This document shows, piece by piece, positions 1 to 7,512 of a stretch of DNA of 24,672 nt (its first letter is position 1; each line of letters begins with the position of its first letter). The notes under the pieces are model-generated. The model made no database searches, had not been told where the DNA came from, and saw only the letters and a program-made list of their open reading frames with translations. Source of the DNA: Bacillota bacterium. GTDB taxonomy: Bacteria > Bacillota > Clostridia > Peptostreptococcales > Anaerovoracaceae. The stretch covers positions 1-24,672 of the forward strand of contig JAFZRK010000153.1 in NCBI GenBank assembly GCA_017619905.1, given 5' to 3'. The position numbers were made by a program, and so were the translations under genes.

Positions 1-721
1 GCCACGCCTCGATGTGGGGCTCGCCTGCCGCCTCGCCGAACTTTATCGTAAGGTCCAGATCGTCGTAGTGGTACATGCCGTCTTCCAGAATCTCCGCGGT
101 AAAGCGCACGGCCGTCGGATCCTGGGCGTCCATGACCATGCGGACTTCCTGCATCAGCTCCAGCGCGGGCTGTCCGTAGCCGCCGAGGCAGCTGAGGGTG
201 TACTTGACGTTCTCGTCGTTGGACGTGAACTCCAGCGGCTTGTCGACGTCGTTGTAGAACAGCTCCATCAGGTTACCGCCGGTGATGGTGATCCAGTTGT
301 TGGGAAGCAGCTCCGCCAGCGCGCTTATGGCGTCGCCCGGGGATACGAACTCTATGTCTCCCGTCTCGTTGTCCTCTATGTACGTCGCGAAGGTCTCGTC
401 CTTAAGCGTCATGTACGCGTAGATGAGCGGCCAGCCCTCGTGCGGGTACACGAAATACACCTGCTCCGGCGAAAAAGCGTTGGTCACCAGACCGTTGCCG
501 CTGCTCACCACGTAGTTGCCTGCCTGAAGCTTCTTAATGAAATTCTCCATGGCCAGATCCGAGATCTCCGCAGGCGTTAGTTCGCGGTCCGGAACGCTGC
601 TGTTGTTTCCGCTGCCGTTCGAGTTATTGCCGCTGTTTCCGTTGTTCGGGACGCCGCAGGCGCAGCAGCCGATCAGCAGGCACAGGGCGAGCATCAGCGC
701 CGATATCTTCCTGAGTTTCAT
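1..721 (-). CDS. Putative lipoprotein, 3' end outside window
   Basis: Reading from the ATG at 721 gives 240 complete codons with no stop before the window edge, so the C-terminus is missing. The N-terminus is a bacterial lipoprotein signal: MKLRK, a hydrophobic stretch, then a lipobox LLIG|C at about residues 16-19, followed by extra cysteines (CCACG). A low-complexity Asn/Gly/Ser linker at roughly residues 25-43 would tether the mature domain to the outer face of the membrane. The rest is a soluble acidic domain that I do not recognise. The start is supported by GGAGGAA about six bases upstream and by a promoter at 777-805. It is transcribed away from the 1099 gene, so it is not in an operon with its visible neighbour. 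Lipoprotein class is fairly sure; function is unknown. Confidence 0.82.
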   Translation of the reverse strand, partial: MKLRKISALMLALCLLIGCCACGVPNNGNSGNNSNGSGNNSSVPDRELTPAEISDLAMENFIKKLQAGNYVVSSGNGLVTNAFSPEQVYFVYPHEGWPLIYAYMTLKDETFATYIEDNETGDIEFVSPGDAISALAELLPNNWITITGGNLMELFYNDVDKPLEFTSNDENVKYTLSCLGGYGQPALELMQEVRMVMDAQDPTAVRFTAEILEDGMYHYDDLDLTIKFGEAAGEPHIEAW

Positions 722-776
722 ATGTTTATTCCTCCGTATAACAAGCTGTCGACAGTGCGTTTTATTATAATGAATA

Positions 777-811
777 ATTATACTTTGCGGCTGTCCGTTT
801 GTCTACGGACA
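777..811 (-). promoter_or_regulatory. Promoter of the lipoprotein gene with overlapping dyad
   Basis: On the minus strand a -35 box TAGACA (805-800) and a consensus -10 box TATAAT (782-777) are separated by 17 bp. A perfect 7-bp inverted repeat, TGTCCGT-N6-ACGGACA (792-811), covers the -35 box, as a repressor operator would. A GGTACA half-site follows at 817-822. The promoter match is strong; regulation is inferred. Confidence 0.65.
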
Positions 812-890
812 CGTGTGGTACAACAGTAAGTCCGGCCTGAGGCGCGGCACATCGGAACTACATGCCGGCGCAGCGCGGAATCCGCAGTTA

Positions 891-908
891 TGTCCCGTTT
901 CCGGTACT
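891..908 (+). promoter_or_regulatory. Imperfect copy of the TGTACC-N6-GGTACA operator
   Basis: TGTCCC-GTTTCC-GGTACT matches 10 of the 12 arm positions of the palindrome found before the genes at 1549 and 15660, with the same six-base spacing and a similar T-rich spacer. It lies 36 bp upstream of the -35 box of the 1099 gene. It is supported only by similarity to the other sites. Confidence 0.35.
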
Positions 909-944
909 TAAACCACGAGTTCACCAAAAAGGGCTCTAAATTAG

Positions 945-974
945 TTGACATCTGTTTTTCCGGGGCGTTATCAT
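945..974 (+). promoter_or_regulatory. Promoter for leader RNA and HTH gene
   Basis: A perfect TTGACA (945-950) is followed after 18 bp by TATCAT (969-974), five of six matches to the -10 consensus. Transcription would begin near 981 and run into the hairpin at 1005-1041 before reaching the HTH gene at 1099. Confidence 0.5.
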
Positions 975-1004
975 CAATTTGTCCTTCGAGCGACACAGGG
1001 TTTA

Positions 1005-1041
1005 GACACATTCATTATTTAAGAATGAGTGTGTCTTTTTT
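1005..1041 (+). terminator. Rho-independent terminator / possible attenuator
   Basis: A 12-bp stem, GACACATTCATT (1005-1016) with AATGAGTGTGTC (1024-1035), has one wobble pair, encloses a 7-base loop and is followed directly by six T. It lies about 25 bases after the predicted start of transcription and 58 bases before the HTH gene. No plus-strand gene precedes it, so it either ends a ~60-nt RNA or attenuates the HTH gene. Confidence 0.75.
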
Positions 1042-1098
1042 CTTGCTTTCGCGTATGCGCGCGACAGACCCATCCCCTATGCCGTAAGGAGGCAGAAC

Positions 1099-1434
1099 AT
1101 GAATAATAACGACATTGATTATGAGAACATGACCGACGAAGAACTCGACGAGTTCTACAGGCCCAGAAAGCAGAACAACAGGCGGACCCTCGCCCCATTG
1201 TTTGTCTACTTCATTCTGAAAGAACATTCCGGTCCCGACCACCGACTCTCCCAGAGCGACATAATCAACCATCTCGCTGACGACCCCTACGAGATTAACA
1301 TAGAAAGGAAGGCCCTCGGCCGCGTCCTTCACCTTCTTGCCGACTCCGGTCTGGGTGTTGTCAGCAACCCCAGATACGGCGCCTGGTACGACCCGGAGGA
1401 AGAGTGGGCCGGCATCAGACACGGCGCCGCGTAA
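1099..1434 (+). CDS. Stand-alone HTH protein related to WYL-regulator N-domain
   Basis: A 111-residue protein with a perfect AAGGAGG six bases before its ATG. After an acidic N-terminal tail (about residues 1-28), residues ~33-100 align with the DNA-binding N-terminus of the WYL regulator encoded at 15660-16646. Shared features are an ILKEHS/ILQEYS helix, then DH-L-Q-DI--HL, then IERKALGR against IERKAIGR, then a closing wing with Gly and aromatic residues. No WYL ligand-sensing domain follows and the stop is clean, so this looks like a domain-only regulator rather than an obvious frameshift. It may compete for, or share, WYL operators: similar palindromes lie at 891 and 1479. The HTH assignment is a homology inference within this window; the target and role are inferred. 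Confidence 0.75.
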   Translation: MNNNDIDYENMTDEELDEFYRPRKQNNRRTLAPLFVYFILKEHSGPDHRLSQSDIINHLADDPYEINIERKALGRVLHLLADSGLGVVSNPRYGAWYDPEEEWAGIRHGAA

Positions 1435-1476
1435 CGCATCCGCCGGTCGATCAACAGTTAAACGGGCGCACGGCAC

Positions 1477-1512
1477 GATGTACCATAATCGGTACATCCG
1501 ATCCGCTACAAT
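1477..1512 (+). promoter_or_regulatory. Perfect palindromic operator plus -10 box
   Basis: GATGTACC-ATAATC-GGTACATC (1477-1498) is a perfect 8-bp inverted repeat with a 6-bp spacer. Ten bases after the GGTACA arm lies TACAAT (1507-1512), a good -10 box. The palindrome occupies the -35 position, where no TTGACA-like box is present. Expression of the 1549 gene is therefore probably controlled by the protein bound here. It is the best copy of a motif also seen at 16719 and, more degenerate, at 891 and 18728. Confidence 0.65.
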
Positions 1513-1548
1513 AGCAACGCAAGATAACGATATGATATGGAGGATACG

Positions 1549-2688
1549 ATGAATAACACAACTAACAACATCAAAACCACACCCCTTTATAACACCATTA
1601 AATCCATAATCGACGCAGCAGACCCCGAGCGCCTGCTCTCTTCCGGCGCGCCCGAAAACGAGTACGACAATGAGTCCGCGAAGATTGCCGGGCTGCTCAC
1701 CCCTGACATGACCATGCCGCAGATAGCTAAAGCAGTATGCGATGTTATGAACCGTTCCTTCGCCACAGGGTTCGATGTTGAGACCGGCGAGGAAGACTAC
1801 CTGCCCGGCCGCGCGCCTGAGTACTACTTCGGTGTGGCCATTGATATATACAAGGCCCTCGTGGCACTTATAGACCTGTCCTCCGGAAAGCCGGAGTTCC
1901 GCGCGGAAGAGCCTTCCGGCGACCGCCCTCTTCCGGACGCTGTATGGGCTGAAGACGGCTGCCCTCTGCCGGATCCGGACCGGGTGACAGAACTGACCCA
2001 TTGGGAAATGATAGATGAAATGTTCTCAGAGACAGAAGCGGACGGGACTTATTATGGTTTCGAGCCTTACAGCGACTACTGCGAATCCAGGCTGATGCAG
2101 TACAAGCTTTCCTGGACCGAGGCGGACCGCGACCACATAAAAGCGGAGTTCACAATGCTGAGCGCCGCCCTTCGCGAATGCGCGGAAAGAGGAGAGGCGC
2201 TGCCGGGCTGCGAGCGCTATCTTGCGCCGCTTGAACATGATATCGACTACGGCTTCCTTACGGAACTTGGAATCGTCGACATTGCCGACGCAGACATCCC
2301 CGGTCTCTGCGAAGAAGCAATGGATTCCATTCTCACAAAGATGGAATACGGCGAGGAACTAAGCGAGTCCGAACAGGCTGCGTACGCGCAGTATCGCGAC
2401 GCCCTGGACAAAGAAGCGGCCGGCCGCATAGGCGAAGGCCTGTATTCCAGCTCTGTCATCCGGTTCGCGCAGAGATACAACAAGCTTATATCGCTTAGCG
2501 CACCTAAAGTCGTAATAGACAACGAGGCCCGCAACCTGGCCCAGGCAATGGTATACCACGAGTTCGCAGATCCAAAGGCCCTGCACGCTTGGGACTATAA
2601 CAAGGATTCGAGAGAACCCCTGGACCTGAAGTATCTGGACGGGTATCACGAGCAGACGCTGGAAGATGTTTTGGAGGCTTATGAATAA
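1549..2688 (+). CDS. Unknown protein with DUF1871-like N-terminus
   Basis: A 379-residue soluble acidic protein. An in-frame ATG at 1537 lies within the RBS region; the ATG at 1549 is preferred because GGAGG sits five bases upstream. Residues ~8-70 resemble the DUF1871 family: a DP-x3-LL-x-SGAP-x-NEYDNE motif, then IAGLLTPDM and a helix ending near a Phe-Gly-Phe. The remaining ~300 residues are not recognised. They are rich in Asp, Glu, Ala and Tyr, predicted mainly helical, and have no signal peptide or membrane segment. The gene has its own palindromic operator and promoter (1477-1512), so it can be expressed apart from the HTH gene 114 bp upstream. A bidirectional terminator follows. Function is unknown; the domain call rests on the recalled family signature. 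Confidence 0.72.
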   Translation: MNNTTNNIKTTPLYNTIKSIIDAADPERLLSSGAPENEYDNESAKIAGLLTPDMTMPQIAKAVCDVMNRSFATGFDVETGEEDYLPGRAPEYYFGVAIDIYKALVALIDLSSGKPEFRAEEPSGDRPLPDAVWAEDGCPLPDPDRVTELTHWEMIDEMFSETEADGTYYGFEPYSDYCESRLMQYKLSWTEADRDHIKAEFTMLSAALRECAERGEALPGCERYLAPLEHDIDYGFLTELGIVDIADADIPGLCEEAMDSILTKMEYGEELSESEQAAYAQYRDALDKEAAGRIGEGLYSSSVIRFAQRYNKLISLSAPKVVIDNEARNLAQAMVYHEFADPKALHAWDYNKDSREPLDLKYLDGYHEQTLEDVLEAYE

Positions 2689-2766
2689 TGAATAGCAAAG
2701 GTTTTAAGCACGTACATTGAAGACGATAACCAAATTAGGCTATGGTATAAAAGATTTCCAACGAGT

Positions 2767-2796
2767 AAAAGCAGGGGTTAACCCCTGCCTTATTTA
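2767..2796. terminator. Bidirectional terminator between convergent genes
   Basis: GCAGGGGTTAACCCCTGC (2771-2788) is a perfect palindrome that folds into a 7-bp G+C-rich stem with a TTAA loop. It is flanked by AAAA on the left, which is TTTT for minus-strand transcripts, and by a T-rich stretch on the right. It would end both the 1549 gene and the minus-strand gene at 2885-4711. The rest of the 196-bp gap shows nothing notable. Confidence 0.65.
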
Positions 2797-2884
2797 TAAG
2801 TTATAACATATTCTAAATCAGATCCATCAGCATATATGATTCCTTATAATTGAAGAACGAAAACGCTATACGCCCCAGCCTTAT

Positions 2885-4711
2885 CTATCCCCATTCTTCT
2901 TTAATAAAATCCAGAATTTCTTGTTCTCTCTTTTTTATGCTTTCTTCGGTCCAGTATTTGTTTTTGTATAAAAAGGCAGTTTTTTCCTGGGGATGAATTC
3001 TCATAATGTTTCCATACATCGTAACCTTTTCCTCAAACGATTTCTGACCAAGTTTGCTATTAATTCCAGGTTCAAGAATAGTCAGATTGCCAATATTGTG
3101 AACAAAGGAATTAAGTTTAATTTGACTCCACTGCTTCCCCCCATGCGCCCAGTTCTGCTTAAATAGTTGTTTTTCATTTTCCCCTTTTGGATATGTCTGC
3201 GGGAAAATGTGTTCTATCGTCTTTGATGGGTCGTCATTCCAAACAGTACCCCATGCTTTTTCAGAGATTTCAACCCCTTGTATTTTCGATAGATGCTCAT
3301 CATATCGTCTCATTACAAATATTACATCATTATTATAGTCAGGATACCAGGAGCTTCCCCGCACTTTCGTTATACCCTCATCAATAGTAAACTCACGTCC
3401 TATTTTTTTTATATCCGATTTGATACAATCAATTGAATCTCCTTTTATTATTTTTTGCGCACATTCATTATATGAGCCCACAAATGATCTAGAGTCTTTT
3501 CGATGTAAGCAAAACAATCTAAATGTGGTTTTCTCCCATTCTTCTGTTAGCTCCTTTTTTTCTTCATCGGTATATTTCGATAGCCTAATTGCAATAAGTA
3601 ATACTCTGGCCTGTTTTACATCAGTTACTGCAGACAATCTTTTATCTCTATGTATTTCTGAAATCTTTTCGGCAACATCACTTATCAGTTCAGATATCTT
3701 TTGACACCTGTATCCCTGTGTATCTAGTTTTGTTTCACTATGTTTTAATATGTCAGGAATAGTATTTACATCTTTGGCTTTCATAGCGATACTACAAAAG
3801 TATTCTATTGCATCTTCTGTAGTCTTGAACCTGGTTTTACTATCATCATTCGCTTTGTATAATGTGGCAGCAATAGATAAGATGTCATCATCGAGTTTGC
3901 GTTCAACTCCAATAGCATCATAAATGCCCGCCCATATATTTTGCAATTGCTCAACAGTCTGCTTGTCGTTTGCGGAAAAGGCTATTCCCATAAGTCGACA
4001 TTTAAAATTATCTAAAGCTGAAACAGGTAGACCTCTTCCATTTAACGATTCAAAAGCTTTATATACTTCCTTTTCTTCAGGCAGCTCATAGTATATAAGC
4101 TCATATTTTTTAAGTATTGTTTCCTTAATTAAATCTATTTCGACTATGCTACGCTCCTCTGATGGAGCATCCAAAGCATAGTCTTGATATTTAATAAAAC
4201 TATAGCACTTGTCGATAGCATTCTTAAGGTTCTTTTCTGCACGGGAATTAGTATTACCCACTCCCTTGTCTCCATTTTGAATAAAATTTGCAAAAAGCGT
4301 GCTGCTTTTTTGCTGACCCTGCGATAAAACTAAATAATTGGATCCTACTCCACTTTTAATAAGAATATCTTCTAAGGCCGAATCCTGAATCCCTTTTTCG
4401 CTTTTTATGATACAGATAGACTTAAGCAACAGAACCATTGTGGTAATTCGCTGTTGACCATCCACTAAGTCAACTTCATAACAATATTTATTGTTTAGTA
4501 ACTTGGTTTTACCTTTGTATAGCGCCACTATAGTGGACATGAATATCCACTCTTTTGTTTGTGCAACACCTAAAATATCGTTAAACAGAGCGTTTAATTC
4601 TTTTGTTCCCCAACTATAGCACCTTTGATAGTTAGGGATATTGAAAATGTTTTCCTTAAAAAGTTTCTCAACATCCCGTTTTACAGCCTTGGACTCCCGT
4701 TTTCTGCCCAT
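2885..4711 (-). CDS. DUF262/DUF1524 (GmrSD-like) putative defence nuclease
   Basis: A 608-residue protein with both halves of the GmrSD family. The N-terminal DUF262 (ParB/GmrS-like) domain shows IPNYQRCYSW at ~25-34 and the hallmark DLVDGQQRITT at ~81-91. The C-terminal DUF1524 HNH-type nuclease shows IEHIFPQ with its histidine at ~501 and HNIGNLTIL with its histidine at ~538, then the usual W-x(n)-R-x-L tail. Known members are nucleotide-dependent type IV restriction enzymes that cut modified phage DNA, with DUF262 binding and hydrolysing NTP. The start is backed by GAAAGGAG upstream. The gene is alone on its strand, has no methylase beside it, and is strikingly A+T rich next to addB and the 1549 gene, which suggests recent transfer. 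Family certain; target inferred. Confidence 0.9.
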   Translation of the reverse strand: MGRKRESKAVKRDVEKLFKENIFNIPNYQRCYSWGTKELNALFNDILGVAQTKEWIFMSTIVALYKGKTKLLNNKYCYEVDLVDGQQRITTMVLLLKSICIIKSEKGIQDSALEDILIKSGVGSNYLVLSQGQQKSSTLFANFIQNGDKGVGNTNSRAEKNLKNAIDKCYSFIKYQDYALDAPSEERSIVEIDLIKETILKKYELIYYELPEEKEVYKAFESLNGRGLPVSALDNFKCRLMGIAFSANDKQTVEQLQNIWAGIYDAIGVERKLDDDILSIAATLYKANDDSKTRFKTTEDAIEYFCSIAMKAKDVNTIPDILKHSETKLDTQGYRCQKISELISDVAEKISEIHRDKRLSAVTDVKQARVLLIAIRLSKYTDEEKKELTEEWEKTTFRLFCLHRKDSRSFVGSYNECAQKIIKGDSIDCIKSDIKKIGREFTIDEGITKVRGSSWYPDYNNDVIFVMRRYDEHLSKIQGVEISEKAWGTVWNDDPSKTIEHIFPQTYPKGENEKQLFKQNWAHGGKQWSQIKLNSFVHNIGNLTILEPGINSKLGQKSFEEKVTMYGNIMRIHPQEKTAFLYKNKYWTEESIKKREQEILDFIKEEWG

Positions 4712-4883
4712 AGTATTTCTCCTTTCAAAGTAACTGAATAGGATACTATCCGATGTCTATAATAGTGCCTTCGCTTACTATCACGTTCATCCAGGTTAAT
4801 CAAACACCATTTACCAACTTAGGATTGTTGGGCGTCGATTAATAATGACGCGATGACCGCTCCTTTCTTTTATTATATTATCA

Positions 4884-4912
4884 TTCGGTCCCTTCCGCAA
4901 TTGTGATATACT
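4884..4912 (+). promoter_or_regulatory. Promoter of addBA operon
   Basis: TTCGGT (4884-4889), a 17-bp spacer and TATACT (4907-4912, five of six matches). Transcription would start near 4919, downstream of the first in-frame ATG at 4915, which therefore cannot be the start codon from this promoter. The -35 match is weak. Confidence 0.5.
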
Positions 4913-4974
4913 GAATGTGTCGTGATCCGGAGGTTATTTCGGCGGATCTTTCAGGCAGTCTTTCTGGTGATCTT

Positions 4975-7512
4975 ATGAAGGAAACAATCATCCTGGCTCC
5001 CGGGGCCAACGGCTCGGAGCTTCTAAGAACTCTCGCTAAAAACGGCGCTAATACGCTCGGCGTGCGCGTTACCGGCGGCACGGAGCTTGCGCGGACGGCG
5101 CTGATGCGATCCGGCAAGACCGTGGAGCAGGGCTTCCTTACGGCCGGGCAGGCGCCGTCGCTAATATATTCGCTTCTCGGCTCGGTGGAGTACTTTAAGG
5201 CTGCGTCGTTTTCGGACGCGGAGCAGCTTTATTCCGCGCTGTACACCATGCGCATGCTCGCGGGGGAAGACGAGGCGCAGTGCATAGAAGAGGCGCTTTC
5301 CGAGGCGGAGTTCCAGGACAAGAACGACGCCCTGCTTGAAGTTTACAGGCAATACACCGCGATGCTTAAAAGCAACGATCTTGTAGACGGCGCGGGACTA
5401 ATCCGGCTGGCTCTGGCGGAAAGCAGCGCGTTCGACGCGGACTTCCTCTGCCTTAAAGAGTATCCCCTGCTTCCTCTGGAGAAGGCCCTGCTGGAACATG
5501 TCTCCGGCGGAAAGTACGACTGTATAAGCATCCTCGATCTTTTCACAGGCCCGAAGAAAGAGGCCCGGAAAACCAAATATTTCAAGGCGTACGGAAGCAT
5601 AAACGAGGCGGAGCACATCATCTCGGAGATATATAAAAACGGCATTCCGCTGGATCAGTGCGTGGTAGCCTGCGCGGCTCCGGGCGCGTATTCCCAGTAC
5701 TTTTACGACATTTCCTGCCGCTGCGGCATACCTGTAACGTACGGAAGCGGCGTGCCCATAGAAAACTCCAACCCGGCGAGGCTGCTGAAGCTGCTGCACC
5801 TGTGGGACACCACGGGCTTCCACGGGGTCGACGCGCTTAAGGCCGTGATCCTTTCGGACTCCTTCAGCAGGGACCGGCTGGCCGAAGCGCTCGGCCTTAA
5901 GGACGGGCTGAAGAGAAAGGACATCGACCATCTGGTAAGCACAGCCGGACAGCTGCGCCTATCCTTCGATGCCGCGGCAAACACAGCTCTGATCGAGGGG
6001 CTGAAGACTACTTCCGTTAAGCCGGAATACATCGATCTGACAGAAAAGTTCGCCGCCGAGCTGGCGCCGGGCATGTCCGCGTTCATAGAGAAATACTCTG
6101 TCATAAGGCCGGATCCGTCCGGCCGCATAGACCGTTCCGCGCTGAACGTAATAACCTCCGCGGTAGACGCCTGCATGCAGTACGCAAGCGACAAGCTGGA
6201 CGAGATAATCCCCAGGCTTTTAAGCAAGACCGTGTGCTCCGAGAGCAGCCGTCCCGGATGTCTGCACGTTACGTCGATACCCGGGGCGCGGACCGGCATT
6301 CGCGAAAACCTTTATATCTGCGGCATGTCGGCGGCAAACTTCCCCGGCACACCTACGGAGAACTACCTGCTTTTAGACAACGACCTGCTGAAGTTCTCCG
6401 CTTCGGGGGCGGCGCTCACCTCTTCCGGAAGAATAAGGGGAAAGAAGAACAGCCTTGAAAACCTGCTTGCGCTCGCGAAGCATCTCGGCTCTAACGTAAG
6501 CCTTTCCTATCCCTATTACGACCTGGCGGTCCTGAAAGCGCAGAACCCCTCTTCCGTGCTGTACGAGATCTACGAGGCGGAAAATCCCAAGTCGACCATA
6601 GATGATTCCAAAAAAGCCTTTGAAAGTACTACCTACTTCACCAACGGTCTTTCCGCTTCGGACCTCGCGGGGAAAGCCTACGCGGATGGCGACGTGCCGG
6701 CGCATATAACGTTCCTGGGGGTCGACGAAGCCCCTCAGGGAATACTGGACAGAGAATGGTCTCCCTCCGCTCTGGAAATGTTCTTCCAGTGCCCCAGGCG
6801 CTTCTACCTTAACAGGATCCTGGGCATTCCGGAGGAAGAAGAGGACGATCCGTTCGAGGTAATAAACGCCAAGGAGCTGGGCACCCTGGCGCACTCCATG
6901 ATGGAGGAGCTCGCCAGGAAACGCGTTTCCGAAGAAGAGTTCCTGGCCGCATGTTCCGACGCTTTCGACGCCTTCCTTAAGCAGAGGCCTGCCATGCACA
7001 GCCCGGACGCGCAGCGTAAAAAGCAGGAATTCCTGGACATGATGAAAAGGTCCTACGAGATGGACCCCGGCAACAAGGTCCTCTCCGCGGAAGATAAATA
7101 CCATTGCCAGCACCCCAGCGGCGTAAAGCTTATGGGCTACCCCGACAGAGTTGAAAAGACTCCCACCGGGCTGTTCATGATCGCGGACTACAAGACTGGC
7201 CGCAAAAAGAATCATGTGGAAAACGACATACGCACCTGCCTTCAGGTTGTTATCTACGCGTGGATGTGCAGACAGGCCGGCATACCGGTCTCGCTCTGCG
7301 TCTACCGCTACATAAGAAAAGGCATTACCGTAAAGTGCGTTTACGATAACGACATGGAGGAGAAGCTGGACGCCATGCTCCGCGCGTTTGCCGACGCGAC
7401 GGTATCCGGCGAATTCCCCGCGTACAAATCTCAGGACAACTGCAAATACTGCAAGCTTAAGGATATTTGCGAAACAATGCCCGGACAGGTTTCGGAGGCC
7501 GCTGATGAATAA
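4975..7512 (+). CDS. addB: ATP-dependent helicase/deoxyribonuclease subunit B
   Basis: An 845-residue AddB/RexB-type partner of AddA. The complex resects double-strand DNA ends for RecA-dependent repair and degrades foreign linear DNA. The C-terminus is a PD-(D/E)xK nuclease: D724 in GYPDR, then D738-Y-K740 in IADYKTG. The iron-sulfur cysteines of the family are present: C606 in FFQCPRRFY and C823, C826, C832 in CKYCKLKDIC. The N-terminus (IILAPGANGSELL) lacks the Gly-Lys-Thr of the Walker A motif kept by many AddB proteins. The start at 4975 is chosen over the in-frame ATG at 4915 for two reasons: GGTGATC, complementary to the 16S tail, precedes it, and the promoter at 4884-4912 would start transcription after 4915. 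Its stop overlaps the addA start by 8 bp. Confidence 0.93.
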   Translation: MKETIILAPGANGSELLRTLAKNGANTLGVRVTGGTELARTALMRSGKTVEQGFLTAGQAPSLIYSLLGSVEYFKAASFSDAEQLYSALYTMRMLAGEDEAQCIEEALSEAEFQDKNDALLEVYRQYTAMLKSNDLVDGAGLIRLALAESSAFDADFLCLKEYPLLPLEKALLEHVSGGKYDCISILDLFTGPKKEARKTKYFKAYGSINEAEHIISEIYKNGIPLDQCVVACAAPGAYSQYFYDISCRCGIPVTYGSGVPIENSNPARLLKLLHLWDTTGFHGVDALKAVILSDSFSRDRLAEALGLKDGLKRKDIDHLVSTAGQLRLSFDAAANTALIEGLKTTSVKPEYIDLTEKFAAELAPGMSAFIEKYSVIRPDPSGRIDRSALNVITSAVDACMQYASDKLDEIIPRLLSKTVCSESSRPGCLHVTSIPGARTGIRENLYICGMSAANFPGTPTENYLLLDNDLLKFSASGAALTSSGRIRGKKNSLENLLALAKHLGSNVSLSYPYYDLAVLKAQNPSSVLYEIYEAENPKSTIDDSKKAFESTTYFTNGLSASDLAGKAYADGDVPAHITFLGVDEAPQGILDREWSPSALEMFFQCPRRFYLNRILGIPEEEEDDPFEVINAKELGTLAHSMMEELARKRVSEEEFLAACSDAFDAFLKQRPAMHSPDAQRKKQEFLDMMKRSYEMDPGNKVLSAEDKYHCQHPSGVKLMGYPDRVEKTPTGLFMIADYKTGRKKNHVENDIRTCLQVVIYAWMCRQAGIPVSLCVYRYIRKGITVKCVYDNDMEEKLDAMLRAFADATVSGEFPAYKSQDNCKYCKLKDICETMPGQVSEAADE

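Noticed and set aside
1015..2001. 328-codon minus-strand open frame
   Set aside because: It runs opposite two plus-strand genes with good RBSs, has no RBS itself and crosses a terminator and an operator.
4915..4974. Upstream ATG for addB at 4915
   Set aside because: It lies immediately after the -10 box, before the predicted transcription start, and adds residues with no family match.
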